In this document: one piece after another, positions 47,061 to 55,831 of the stretch
Layout: each line of letters starts with the position of its first letter
How positions within the stretch are numbered: the first letter of the stretch is position 1
From: Flavobacterium enshiense
GTDB lineage: Bacteria > Bacteroidota > Bacteroidia > Flavobacteriales > Flavobacteriaceae
Reading direction: 5' to 3'
NCBI RefSeq assembly: GCF_022836875.1
Contig: NZ_CP090376.1
Coordinates: forward strand, 1 to 64,000
DNA: 64,000 bases
Program-made: the position numbers and the translations under genes
The notes under the pieces: generated by a model
What the model was told of the DNA's origin: nothing
The model's database searches: none
Seen by the model: only the letters and a program-made list of their open reading frames with translations

Positions 47061-47945
47061 TTAAAAGGCCAAATATAAGGCAATTATATCAACTTTATCA
47101 ATAGGAAAATCTTTAATTTTTCTTAAATCGTCTTTTCCTTTTATCGCCCCCTGCATGCTCCTGTAAGTAACAATTTCCTTGGCAAGATGATATTTAAAAA
47201 ACGGAAATTGAGACAACTCTTTTACAGAAGCCTCATTAACATCAATCTTCTTGACATTCGGGGAAGTCAAAACAGAAAAATATTCGTTCATGTTTGCAAT
47301 GACTTCAGGAGAAAGCCCCCAAACATCATCCAACTGTTTCATCGACACAAAAGCCCCCAGTTTTTCACGTTCCTTTAAAATTCTTTCGGAAAGAGCCGGA
47401 CCGATTCCATATACCTTCATCAAATCTTCTTGGGAAGCCAAATTGATATCCGCCACAATTCTTTTCGTTTTTTTATCAATCGTCGGCTTCGAAAAACGAG
47501 AAACAAAATCACCCTTAGCACCATTTTTAACCCAATCCGGAAACTTAAAATAAGGAGCCATTTCTGCCAGCAGTTTATCAGAAACCATGGTGACTTTTTG
47601 AAATTCGACTACGGAATTCACAAATCGATTCCCTTTTCGAAATTTATGCAGACGATCAATCTCAACAACCGACATCCCCAATGTGTATCCTTTGAAATCA
47701 GAAATAAAATTTGGGTTGAACGGATAAATCTTATGCTTTATATTGTCCTTTTCAATTTTAAGCTTATCGATTTCCGACTGTAATGCCAGCCACTCTTTTT
47801 CCTCTTTACTTACTGGTTGATCTGAAAAAGAAATTTCCGAAAAATAAAAACAATAGGCTAACTGCACAATTATCATCAATAAAATAAGCACAGCAATTCC
47901 ACTCCGCTGTTCGCGGGTGTATTTAAAATCAGACGTAATTTTCAT
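47061..47945 (-). CDS. Helix-hairpin-helix protein (ComEA-like domains) with N-terminal membrane helix
   Basis: 294 residues: a cytoplasmic start, one transmembrane helix (about 17-34), a charged coiled segment, then repeated helix-hairpin-helix units. The first, DINLASQEDLMKVYGIGPALSERI, and the later DVNEASVKELSQFPFFKYHLAKEI and LRKIKDFPIDKV are of the ComEA/PulK type. In ComEA such domains bind double-stranded DNA outside the membrane during transformation, so a DNA-binding envelope role is possible. Last gene of the DUF2851-PspC-HhH run (11-base gap). Confidence 0.85.
   Translation of the reverse strand: MKITSDFKYTREQRSGIAVLILLMIIVQLAYCFYFSEISFSDQPVSKEEKEWLALQSEIDKLKIEKDNIKHKIYPFNPNFISDFKGYTLGMSVVEIDRLHKFRKGNRFVNSVVEFQKVTMVSDKLLAEMAPYFKFPDWVKNGAKGDFVSRFSKPTIDKKTKRIVADINLASQEDLMKVYGIGPALSERILKEREKLGAFVSMKQLDDVWGLSPEVIANMNEYFSVLTSPNVKKIDVNEASVKELSQFPFFKYHLAKEIVTYRSMQGAIKGKDDLRKIKDFPIDKVDIIALYLAF
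47070..47101 (-). promoter_or_regulatory. Putative promoter of the acyl-CoA dehydrogenase gene
   Basis: TTG (47099-47101), 21 bases, TATATTTG (47070-47077) on the minus strand, inside the last codons of the upstream gene and 55 bases before the dehydrogenase ATG. Confidence 0.5.
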
Positions 47946-47956
47946 GATGGAGAGAT

Positions 47957-48184
47957 TTACAAATCAAAAACAGAACTGCGTTTGGTATAGACCTTATCCT
48001 TCAACTTGAACAAAAAAGCAAGTGTAAGATACACTCCAAACCAGAGTCCGACAGTAAAAAAAGAAATGTAAATAAAAAAAAGACGAACGCTCGTGGTCCT
48101 CATACCAAGGCGATCGGCTAAACGGGAAGAAACTTCGAAACCGTGTTTCTCGAAAAAGTGACGTATATTGGTTATCAATCCCAT
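47957..48184 (-). CDS. PspC-family small membrane protein
   Basis: 75 residues. A short N-terminal part with GFEVSSRLADRLGMRTTSVRL is the PspC-domain signature, followed by one membrane helix (about 34-60) and a basic tail. PspC relates to phage-shock response in other bacteria; no pspA or pspB is nearby, so the role here is inferred only from the domain. In a run with the DUF2851 gene (13-base gap) and the HhH gene (11-base gap). Confidence 0.88.
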   Translation of the reverse strand: MGLITNIRHFFEKHGFEVSSRLADRLGMRTTSVRLFFIYISFFTVGLWFGVYLTLAFLFKLKDKVYTKRSSVFDL

Positions 48185-48197
48185 AGTACAAATGTAA

Positions 48198-49466
48198 TTA
48201 TTTCTTTAACAATTCAATACCTATTTCGCATTGCAAACATTTTTTAACGTTGCAAAACTCATTTTTTAGTTGCAACAGTGTTTGTGAATCAAAAGCATTT
48301 TTGGCATGGATTCCAAAATTTGTAAACTTATCGATGATTACATTTTTCTCGGCTTCGATTTCTTCCAAAAAACCGATTAAATCATCGGTCACCTCTTCAC
48401 CCAATTGTTTGGCAAGAGCAAACCGGATTGGAATGATGGTATTCATGATCAACAAGTCCACAAAAGAAGAAGTTAACCCCTTGTGTTTCTTCGGACTTTC
48501 TTTATCGAACTGATAATGGATCTGCCAATAATCAGAAACCTTCACATCAAAAATTGTATAGAAAGCCGAAACCGATTCGGAAGCCATCATTTTGGAAAAC
48601 AGATTGTCCTGTTGATGGTATAATTGCGCCAGTTGAGCCAGACGGATTGTTGGAAAATTATCGGGACGAAGTTTAAAAAATTGAACTGGTGCTATAAATG
48701 CCTTTTCTAATTGATATTTATCAGACAAATGACACCAACGATTCTTTAGGTCATTATAATAAACATCCTGTTTTTCTTCTTCCAGTAATCCGGCACGCCC
48801 TAAAAACAAGGCTTCCAGATTTTCAAGTTCATTCTTTTCCTTTCGTATAATCGAAAACGGAATTGAAGCCGCAATCGCAAAGAAAGAATCTCCATTAGTA
48901 TTTAAACCAAAATTCTTTGCCAAAAAACAAAACAACGTTGCTTCCCAATCGTTCTTGTTACGAAGCAACTGCTCCTGCATGAGAAGTGCTTTTCGTTCAA
49001 GCCGATCAAAAAACAATCGTTCCTGCCATTTTTTCAAGACAAATTTATCAACGGAAGCTAAATCTTTTTCACAATAAATCCAGGATTTAGCGAATGAAAG
49101 TGAATAATAACTCTCTAGAATTTCCTTAGCAACGTAGTTTTTCAATTCCAAAACCGGAATTTCTGTATTGTCTGCCCGAAAAACACCAGTATCGTGTTCC
49201 CAAACAACGTGTAGGATTACGGCATCATAAGCAGGATCGTTTTCATGATGGTGGATATACCAATCGGAAGATTTGATGTGAATTTCAATATTGCCTGCCC
49301 ATTTTTGATTTCCGATATAAATTTGGGCATTGAAAAAATCGGGGCCTGCCTGTTTCAGATAATGGCCCGGATGGAGAATCCGAAGTTCTTCCCCATTAAA
49401 AGTACGTAAGTAAACATAGGTAAATTTTCTGTATTGCCAGATGTGGTGTAAAAAATCTTCTTGCAT
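48198..49466 (-). CDS. DUF2851 family protein
   Basis: 422 residues, cytoplasmic, no signal or membrane segment. The conserved front MQEDFLHHIWQYRKF and GNIEIHIKSSDWYIHHHEND then AYDAVILHVVWEHD identify the DUF2851 family of Bacteroidota. The concentration of His, Glu and Asp in that block suggests a metal or nuclease-like site, but function is unknown. The C-terminus carries cysteines (CNVKKCLQCEIG). First gene of the small operon 49.5-47.1 kb, divergent from the PNGase gene. Confidence 0.85.
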   Translation of the reverse strand: MQEDFLHHIWQYRKFTYVYLRTFNGEELRILHPGHYLKQAGPDFFNAQIYIGNQKWAGNIEIHIKSSDWYIHHHENDPAYDAVILHVVWEHDTGVFRADNTEIPVLELKNYVAKEILESYYSLSFAKSWIYCEKDLASVDKFVLKKWQERLFFDRLERKALLMQEQLLRNKNDWEATLFCFLAKNFGLNTNGDSFFAIAASIPFSIIRKEKNELENLEALFLGRAGLLEEEKQDVYYNDLKNRWCHLSDKYQLEKAFIAPVQFFKLRPDNFPTIRLAQLAQLYHQQDNLFSKMMASESVSAFYTIFDVKVSDYWQIHYQFDKESPKKHKGLTSSFVDLLIMNTIIPIRFALAKQLGEEVTDDLIGFLEEIEAEKNVIIDKFTNFGIHAKNAFDSQTLLQLKNEFCNVKKCLQCEIGIELLKK

Positions 49467-49503
49467 GGCGTTTAAAATGAAAAACGAATGTAGGAAAAAA
49501 AAT

Positions 49504-49511
49504 TATCTTTG
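49504..49511 (+). promoter_or_regulatory. -7 element of the PNGase F-like gene
   Basis: TATCTTTG, 21 bases before the ATG at 49533. No TTG at the expected distance. Confidence 0.5.
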
Positions 49512-49532
49512 TGAACCAACACTATTAAAAAA

Positions 49533-51212
49533 ATGAAAAAAAATCTTACAATTTTAGTTTTCTGTGGTTTCCTGTCGGCCTTCGGACAAACCAAACCTAA
49601 ACAGCCCAACGGATTAAAAATAACGTATTTAAAAAGTTCCAACGGAAAACTGATCGAAAACCAAGATCCTATACTGATATTTGCAAATGACAGCCAAACG
49701 GTAATAACTTCCGAAAAAATAAACACCAAAAAAGCTGACTTCCCTTTTGAACAAACCATTGTTAACCGACCAAAAAACAATTTTGTTCAGGTGGCTAATC
49801 TTTCGGCTACAAAAACCACTTCGACAACAGACAGCATTACCATAGGCAAACAGTCTTTTGAAATAACAACAGACACCAAAACAATTTTGGGTTACAAATG
49901 CAAAAAAGCAAAAACTGTTATCAATTCTAACACGATAGAACTTTGGTACACCGACGAATTAAAAGTAAAGGGTGCCCCAACCGTTTTAGGACAGAACCTT
50001 GGATTGGTTTTGGAGATGGTCCGCAACGGAAATTATACTGTATCGGCTTCCAAAATAGAAACGGTAAAAAAACTAAACACTTCCAGCCTCGTTCCTAATA
50101 CCGGCAAAAATGTTGATCCTTTAACGTATCGCGATTTGTTATGGAAAAGCCGTTTCACAACTTTATCGGTTTTTGAAAATGAAGTCATCAATTTTTCGGA
50201 TGCGTCAAAATCGAACGACAGCATTTTGCGATTTGCGAATGGGACCATCATCCTGAGAAAAATAAAATTCCCGGAGATAAAAAGCGGGAGTCAGATTTTT
50301 GTAGATGTTGCCGAACAATCTAACGGAGATGCCTACGACCGTACCGGTTCTGTTTTCGTTATTCCGACGGATGAAAAAGCGACTTTCATGGACGGATTAA
50401 AAAACGGCGCCAAAACCCTTCCAATCTACGAAAACGGAAATGGAAAGAAATACCAGGGTGTTGTCCGCACCGATGACTATGCTCCACTTTTGGAGTTAAT
50501 GCGCTTTTTTACCCCTTTTGGCATCAAACAATATAACCATATAGAATTAAAAGATAAAAAGTGGCATGAAATCGTTCCTTACCGTCAGGACATCTCCGAG
50601 TTGTATTCGACCTTAAGCAATAAAGAACTTTGGGTAGGCACTTTTATCGGAAACTATGACAAAGGCGGACATAAGGTTTCGATACATATCACTATTCACA
50701 ATGAAGAAAATCAACCGATAAAAAACACTTTTGCGCTCCCACTTTTCAACACTACCAACATCATGGAAATGGCAGAACAGGAATACAGCACTATGTTTAA
50801 CAATGACAACGGACTTTTGGTCACATTTACACTGGACAAAGACGTTAAGAATGCAAAACTTCGCTACACCACTACTGGTCACGGAGGATGGGAAAACGGC
50901 GATGAATTTGTACAAAAGAAAAACACTATTCTTTTAGATGAGAAAGAAGTTTTCAGCTTTATCCCATGGAGACAGGATTGTGGTTCTTATCGTTTGTTCA
51001 ATCCTGCATCGGGGAACTTTCCTAACGGATTATCCTCTTCCGACTACAGCCGTTCCAATTGGTGCCCAGGAATGGTTACCAATCCCAACTTGATTGACTT
51101 AGGCGATCTAAAAGCAGGAAAACATACCATACGCGTAAAAATACCGCAAGGCGCTCCAGAAGGAACCGGGTTTAGTGCCTGGAATGTTTCCGGGGTATTG
51201 ATTGGGAATTAA
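49533..51212 (+). CDS. PNGase F-type peptide-N-glycosidase with N-terminal GLPGLI-like domain
   Basis: 559 residues. Signal peptide to about residue 19 (SAFGQ). Residues about 20-190 form an extra domain with NTIELWYTDELKVKGAP and LGLVLEMVRNGNYT, very like the GLPGLI-family beta domain. The rest (about 215-559) matches the two eight-stranded jelly-roll domains of PNGase F: GDAYDRTGSVFVI with Asp266 aligned to catalytic Asp60, NGDEFVQKKNT with Glu458 near Glu206, and SNWCPGM near the C-terminus. The third PNGase F catalytic residue, Glu118, has no obvious counterpart (TFIG in that place). It would deglycosylate glycoproteins. The size and extra domain recall the PNGF-II type of Elizabethkingia. 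Confidence 0.85.
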   Translation: MKKNLTILVFCGFLSAFGQTKPKQPNGLKITYLKSSNGKLIENQDPILIFANDSQTVITSEKINTKKADFPFEQTIVNRPKNNFVQVANLSATKTTSTTDSITIGKQSFEITTDTKTILGYKCKKAKTVINSNTIELWYTDELKVKGAPTVLGQNLGLVLEMVRNGNYTVSASKIETVKKLNTSSLVPNTGKNVDPLTYRDLLWKSRFTTLSVFENEVINFSDASKSNDSILRFANGTIILRKIKFPEIKSGSQIFVDVAEQSNGDAYDRTGSVFVIPTDEKATFMDGLKNGAKTLPIYENGNGKKYQGVVRTDDYAPLLELMRFFTPFGIKQYNHIELKDKKWHEIVPYRQDISELYSTLSNKELWVGTFIGNYDKGGHKVSIHITIHNEENQPIKNTFALPLFNTTNIMEMAEQEYSTMFNNDNGLLVTFTLDKDVKNAKLRYTTTGHGGWENGDEFVQKKNTILLDEKEVFSFIPWRQDCGSYRLFNPASGNFPNGLSSSDYSRSNWCPGMVTNPNLIDLGDLKAGKHTIRVKIPQGAPEGTGFSAWNVSGVLIGN

Positions 51213-51249
51213 AACAAAAAAGCCACTGAACACAGTGGCTTTTTTGTTT
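51212..51249. terminator. Bidirectional terminator
   Basis: Perfect 17-base-pair stem (51212-51228 and 51233-51249), loop AACA; serves the PNGase gene (+) and the convergent cystathionine beta-synthase gene (-). Confidence 0.92.
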
Positions 51250-51252
51250 CGC

Positions 51253-52614
51253 TTATTTTATCGAATTGATAATATCGTGTTTGGTAATGATATGGTGTTT
51301 TCCGTTTCCTAAATCAACCAAGACTGCTTGATTGTCTTTATTGATTAACTTAGAAACTTCTTCAACCGGCGTTCCTAATTTCACAATTGGGAAAGCAGCC
51401 CCCATAACTTCACGTATTGGTTTATCAGCTACATTTTTATCTGCAACATAACTTTGGAACAAATCCGTTTCATCTACTGAACCTACAAATCCGTTTACGT
51501 CGATAACCGGTATTTGCGAAATCTTGTGTTTACGCATACGGCCAATAGCATGAGAAACCAATTCCTCTGTACGGACAACCACTAGAGGCTTGTCGATATG
51601 CTCTCTGATCAAATCTTCGGCTTTGGTAATTTCATCGTCCAGATATCCTCTGTCACGCATCCAATCATCATTAAATATTTTACCCACATAGCGGGAACCT
51701 GAATCATGGAACAATACCACAACCACATCGTCCGGCCCGAATTCCTCTTTTAACTGCAGTAAACCTTTGATAGCTGATCCGGAAGACATCCCAACAAACA
51801 AACCTTCTTCTAAAGCCAGTTTACGGGTATACACCGCCGCATCTTTATCGGTAACTTTTGTGAAACCGTCAATCAGGTCGAAGTTTACGTTTTGAGGAAG
51901 GATATCTTCACCGATTCCTTCTGTTACATAAGAATACACTTCGTTCTCATCGAAGATTCCGGTTTCCTTGTATTTTTTGAAAACCGAACCATAGGTATCC
52001 ACTCCCCAGATTTTGATATTCGGGTTTTTCTCTTTTAAAAATTTAGCTACCCCGGAGATTGTTCCACCAGTACCTACACCTACTATAAAGTGCGTAACTT
52101 TACCATCAGTCTGTTCCCAGATTTCAGGTCCTGTTTGTTCGTAGTTTGCCTGGGTGTTTGATAAGTTATCGTATTGGTTAACGTACCACGAATTTGGAGT
52201 TTCTTCAGCTAAGCGCTTGGAAACGGAATAGTATGAGCGCGGGTCGTTTGGTTCTACATCTGTAGGACAGATTACCACTTTAGCGCCTACGGCACGTAAG
52301 ATATCCATTTTTTCTTTGGACTGCTTATCCGTGATAACACAAATCAGTTTATAGCCTTTCACAATTGCCGCTAAAGCCAATCCCATACCGGTATTTCCGG
52401 ATGTACCTTCTATGATTGTCCCCCCTGGTTTTAAACGTCCGTCTGCCTCTGCATCTTCGACCATTTTAAGCGCCATACGGTCTTTACATGAATGACCGGG
52501 ATTAAAATACTCTACTTTAGCCAATACAAGAGCGTCGATTTCAGAAGTTATTTTGTTCAATTTAACCATTGGTGTATTCCCGATGGTTTCCAATATATTA
52601 TTTGCGTATTTCAT
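51253..52614 (-). CDS. Cystathionine beta-synthase (PLP enzyme with tandem CBS domains)
   Basis: 453 residues. PLP fold-type II domain (about 1-315) with Lys44 in SCKDRM as the Schiff-base lysine, EGTSGNTGMG for the phosphate/serine site and GTGGTISG loop, followed by two CBS domains (about 335-453; PVIDVNGFVGSVDETDLF and the C-terminal ITKHDI). It should join serine or O-acetylserine to homocysteine or sulphide; the CBS pair may sense an adenosyl ligand. Cysteine synthase activity cannot be excluded. The upstream gap holds a structured repeat (52705-52776). Confidence 0.92.
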   Translation of the reverse strand: MKYANNILETIGNTPMVKLNKITSEIDALVLAKVEYFNPGHSCKDRMALKMVEDAEADGRLKPGGTIIEGTSGNTGMGLALAAIVKGYKLICVITDKQSKEKMDILRAVGAKVVICPTDVEPNDPRSYYSVSKRLAEETPNSWYVNQYDNLSNTQANYEQTGPEIWEQTDGKVTHFIVGVGTGGTISGVAKFLKEKNPNIKIWGVDTYGSVFKKYKETGIFDENEVYSYVTEGIGEDILPQNVNFDLIDGFTKVTDKDAAVYTRKLALEEGLFVGMSSGSAIKGLLQLKEEFGPDDVVVVLFHDSGSRYVGKIFNDDWMRDRGYLDDEITKAEDLIREHIDKPLVVVRTEELVSHAIGRMRKHKISQIPVIDVNGFVGSVDETDLFQSYVADKNVADKPIREVMGAAFPIVKLGTPVEEVSKLINKDNQAVLVDLGNGKHHIITKHDIINSIK

Positions 52615-52704
52615 TTCTATTTATAATTTACTGCCTTGGATTTTGAGCGCCATAAAGATATTGATTTAAACCAGGTTTCCAAAAGGAAAAAAGGCTTACC
52701 CAAT

Positions 52705-52776
52705 AGCCCCGATGGGAGGGACATCCATCTCATTTTTTCAACGAGATGGATAGAGCGTCCCGATAGCTATCGGGAG
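52705..52776 (+). repeat. Structured repeat element, flavo-1-like (copy 1)
   Basis: Starts AGCCCCGATGGGAGGGACATCC, within which ATCCATCTC (52723-52731) pairs with GAGATGGAT (52743-52751), followed by AGAGCG and a perfect 18-base palindrome TCCCGATAGCTATCGGGA (52758-52775). Shares its opening sequence and stem pattern with the element at 63722-63812. It lies between the cystathionine beta-synthase and porin genes, transcribed from neither clearly. Family name is from memory. Confidence 0.6.
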
Positions 52777-52791
52777 ATTCGCGTCAAAAAA

Positions 52792-54702
52792 TCAACTGAA
52801 GAAATTCCAAACAAGTCCGAATCGGATCATAAAATCACGGTAAGGATAATTTGGAGCGGTGTAAAAATCATAACCCGTTATACTTGAGTTAATATGTTCT
52901 GCCTTGAAGAAAACCCTAAAAGTTCGGATTTTGGCATTAAGGAAATAATCAAACACGGGATAACCACCAACTTCTTTTTGCTCTTGGATGTAAAATTCGC
53001 CTAACAAAGGATTGTAATCATTAGCCTTATATTTGGTAAAATAGTTAAATGTGAACCCAGTTTGTAAAAACAATGCTTTTTTAAAGAAATAATCACTGTA
53101 ATACAAACTATTACGGGTGGTAAACTGAGGTACATTTAAAATATTATCCGATTGCTCCACTTGTTGAAACAGAAAAGTATTATCTAAACCAAATTTACCA
53201 ACTTTAATTTCGTTTCCGGCTTTAATCGATAAATAGTTGATTGTTTTTTCGTATTGCAAAGGTTTTACAATAAGCTGATTGGCTATACCCTCTACGTTAT
53301 AGGTTGGGTTCTGGTTAGCAAAATACAAATGATCATTTAAAACGGAATATTGCATCGAGGCTTCAAACCATTTTGTTTTTGCTTCTACCTCGATATTATT
53401 AATTTTTTCGTTTTTAAAACTATTATTCCAATTGTATTCCTTGTAATCACTTTGATAAAGGACATAATTCAGGTTAGGCAATTTATTCATGTTTTGATAC
53501 CTGAATGAGAAAACATTGTTTTCATTTAGTGTGTATCGAATGTTGGCATCAAGATTCGCAAGAGACTGATTCGTTATCGAATTCGATATTAAGAAAGTTC
53601 CCTTCCATTTATCTTTATTGTAGATATACTGGCCACCCCAAGTGTTGATTTTATCATTGATAGCATTCGGGACAAAAGCTCCTGAAGCCTGCACGACTGT
53701 TCTATAGTAATAATAATTGTACTGGTAATTTTCCACAAAAAAATTAAAATCCCCCAGATATTTATGGGAGTACGCTGCACCAAACTTATTATACATACGG
53801 TTGTAGCGGGTCTTATTATTTATGAAAGACGAATAACTCTCACCGAAACGCTCGTGCGCAGCCATGGATAATTCGAAATATTTATACTCGTAGTTAAACT
53901 GGTGATTCAACACTACACTACTCGGACTCTTACTAAGCTTAAACGAGTGATCCACAAAAAAACGTTTACCATTCAAAAGTGATTGTGCATCATAAAAATT
54001 CACATCAATTCGGGATCGTTCCTGATACAGATCATCCCCGCTTTCAAATTGGGAAAGTACTTTTATTCCACCATTTTCATGGTTTAGGATATCCTGAGCA
54101 GTCATGTGAGCTTTAAGAAAATAACGTTTATCTTTCGTATTGTAGCTCGAGATCAATTTTAAATTCCCTGTACTTGAGAGTTGGTTTTGATATTTCCCTA
54201 ATGAACGAAGCCCTTTATAGCCTACAGCGAAATTAAGATTTTTTGACACATTGGCAGAAACAAAGGCATCCAGGTTTTGACCTTGTTCCATAACCGATTT
54301 AAAGTACATGTCCGAATATGGCGTTGGAAGATTATAATAATTGATATCGCGAACTTCGAGATAATTAAAATGTTTGGCAAGGAAACCAAATTCGGGGAAT
54401 GGGTTAAAATGGGTCAACCCGAAATCCAAAGTATTATACGTTTGTCCTTCATTTAGAAAAGGCAACAGTCCGAAAATATCTTTACGCAAATAATTGAATT
54501 TATACTCTCGTTTGATAGTAAGCGATGTATCTACTATTGTGGTATCTCTTTCTATAGAAATGATTTTGTATAAATCAACGGTTGCTTTTTTTTCCGCTTT
54601 GTCATTAGACGCTTTTTTTTCTAACTGCAGATCATCATCCTGTGCAAAAGCAGAAAAGGAAATCGAAAATAAAAATAACAAACAGAAAAGCCCTTGTTTC
54701 AT
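52792..54702 (-). CDS. Putative outer-membrane porin (Porin_10 family)
   Basis: 636 residues. Signal peptide to about residue 21 (FSAFAQ), a short charged linker, then a long beta-rich chain with many alternating aromatic strands, e.g. LGDFNFFVENYQYNYYYYRTV and DYFFKKALFLQTGFTFNYF. The C-terminus DFMIRFGLVWNFFS ends in the aromatic pattern of outer-membrane beta-barrels. It matches the putative porin family of Bacteroidota. Solute unknown. Own promoter at 54720-54751. Confidence 0.88.
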   Translation of the reverse strand: MKQGLFCLLFLFSISFSAFAQDDDLQLEKKASNDKAEKKATVDLYKIISIERDTTIVDTSLTIKREYKFNYLRKDIFGLLPFLNEGQTYNTLDFGLTHFNPFPEFGFLAKHFNYLEVRDINYYNLPTPYSDMYFKSVMEQGQNLDAFVSANVSKNLNFAVGYKGLRSLGKYQNQLSSTGNLKLISSYNTKDKRYFLKAHMTAQDILNHENGGIKVLSQFESGDDLYQERSRIDVNFYDAQSLLNGKRFFVDHSFKLSKSPSSVVLNHQFNYEYKYFELSMAAHERFGESYSSFINNKTRYNRMYNKFGAAYSHKYLGDFNFFVENYQYNYYYYRTVVQASGAFVPNAINDKINTWGGQYIYNKDKWKGTFLISNSITNQSLANLDANIRYTLNENNVFSFRYQNMNKLPNLNYVLYQSDYKEYNWNNSFKNEKINNIEVEAKTKWFEASMQYSVLNDHLYFANQNPTYNVEGIANQLIVKPLQYEKTINYLSIKAGNEIKVGKFGLDNTFLFQQVEQSDNILNVPQFTTRNSLYYSDYFFKKALFLQTGFTFNYFTKYKANDYNPLLGEFYIQEQKEVGGYPVFDYFLNAKIRTFRVFFKAEHINSSITGYDFYTAPNYPYRDFMIRFGLVWNFFS

Positions 54703-54719
54703 AAATTTTGATTAGACAG

Positions 54720-54751
54720 CAAAGGTAATCAGATTTGTATAAATTATTCAA
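54720..54751 (-). promoter_or_regulatory. Promoter of the putative porin gene
   Basis: TTG (54749-54751), 21 bases, TACCTTTG (54720-54727) on the minus strand, 17 bases before the ATG at 54702. Confidence 0.65.
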
Positions 54752-54753
54752 AT

Positions 54754-54780
54754 AAAAAAAGCCCCACCGAAGTGGGGCTT
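54754..54780 (-). terminator. Terminator of the SusC/SusD operon
   Basis: Nine-base-pair stem AAGCCCCAC/GTGGGGCTT, loop CGAA, T7 on the minus strand; 57 bases after the stop of the last lipoprotein gene. Confidence 0.88.
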
Positions 54781-54837
54781 ATAAGAATTACAGAAAACGA
54801 ATTATTTTCTTAGTCTTTATGAAACATTAATTTATTA

Positions 54838-55809
54838 TTAACGCGTTCTACCAGTAATTATCACTTCACCTGTAGCCTGATTAGTCACAGTGTAAGTAGT
54901 TCCGACTTTAGTAATCTTAGCAACAGCTTTATTTCCAAGTGCGCTATCACTGAAGTACGTTAATGGCAACTGAACATTCCAAATACCAAATTTGGCAGCA
55001 GTCAGCTTCATATCAAACTGGAATTTTTTTGCTGGCGCTACAGCTGCTCTCGCATAAAAGTTAACAACAACATAATAATCGCCATCCGCCAAATCATCGT
55101 TCAATAATTCAGCACTTTCAGGCGCATTTCCTGTTTGAGCAGCGAAATCAGCATAATCAGTACCTGTACCAGCAGTATTGGTAGTCACAAGCATATCGAA
55201 ATCATATTCAGCAAACTCGTGTACTTTACCATCGGTTCCTACATAAGTACCACCATGAAGAGTACCATGTTTATCAGCTGTAGTTTTAGTCCAATCCAAC
55301 TCAAGTGCAAGATCATTGCTTACGTAGTCTGCAACATTAATGGTGATTACTTGATCGATTATACCATTTGAATTACCCGCTGAATACAATCTCAATTTAA
55401 TTGTTTCAGGTCCCTCAACAAGCATGTCTTTTATTGGCTTGATTGTGAAAGAATAGTCTGACGCATAAGCCGGAAAGGACAATCTGTGTCCAATAGCTCC
55501 CATACCATCATCAACACCGGTTTCTTCGCTTGATTCAGAATCACCATCGCCGTCAGCAGTATAATCTCTGAAAGTCGCTGTACCCCCAATCAATTCAAGT
55601 TTCATTTCCATTGTCTTATAGAATGGGCTATTTGTAGAAAGGTCAATAACTACATCTTGATCTTCAGTAACTGAAAAATCAGTTTTGTCGATATGTATTG
55701 TAGGCTTATACCCCTGCACATGCGTAGAATCATCTTCCTGATCACATGATGCCAACAAACCTACTGCTGCAGCTGCAAACAAAAAGTTATATTTTAGTAT
55801 CTTTTTCAT
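54838..55809 (-). CDS. SusCD-associated lipoprotein with Calx-beta-like domain
   Basis: 323-residue lipoprotein: signal peptide with lipobox LLASC, then DQEDD, an acidic stretch after the acylated Cys like the lipoprotein export signals that send Bacteroidota lipoproteins to the cell surface. Residues about 30-160 resemble a Calx-beta/beta-sandwich (DFSVTEDQDVVIDLS, SFTIKPIKDMLVEGPETIKLRLYS). The remaining half has no motif I recognise. Last of four genes in the SusC operon, 22 bases after the previous gene. Likely a surface binding or processing partner. Confidence 0.8.
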   Translation of the reverse strand: MKKILKYNFLFAAAAVGLLASCDQEDDSTHVQGYKPTIHIDKTDFSVTEDQDVVIDLSTNSPFYKTMEMKLELIGGTATFRDYTADGDGDSESSEETGVDDGMGAIGHRLSFPAYASDYSFTIKPIKDMLVEGPETIKLRLYSAGNSNGIIDQVITINVADYVSNDLALELDWTKTTADKHGTLHGGTYVGTDGKVHEFAEYDFDMLVTTNTAGTGTDYADFAAQTGNAPESAELLNDDLADGDYYVVVNFYARAAVAPAKKFQFDMKLTAAKFGIWNVQLPLTYFSDSALGNKAVAKITKVGTTYTVTNQATGEVIITGRTR

Positions 55810-55831
55810 ATAAATAATTTAAAAATTGAAA

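Noticed and set aside
52636..52887. 83-residue plus-strand reading frame
   Set aside because: It runs through the structured repeat and into the porin gene in the opposite strand; no start signal or family.
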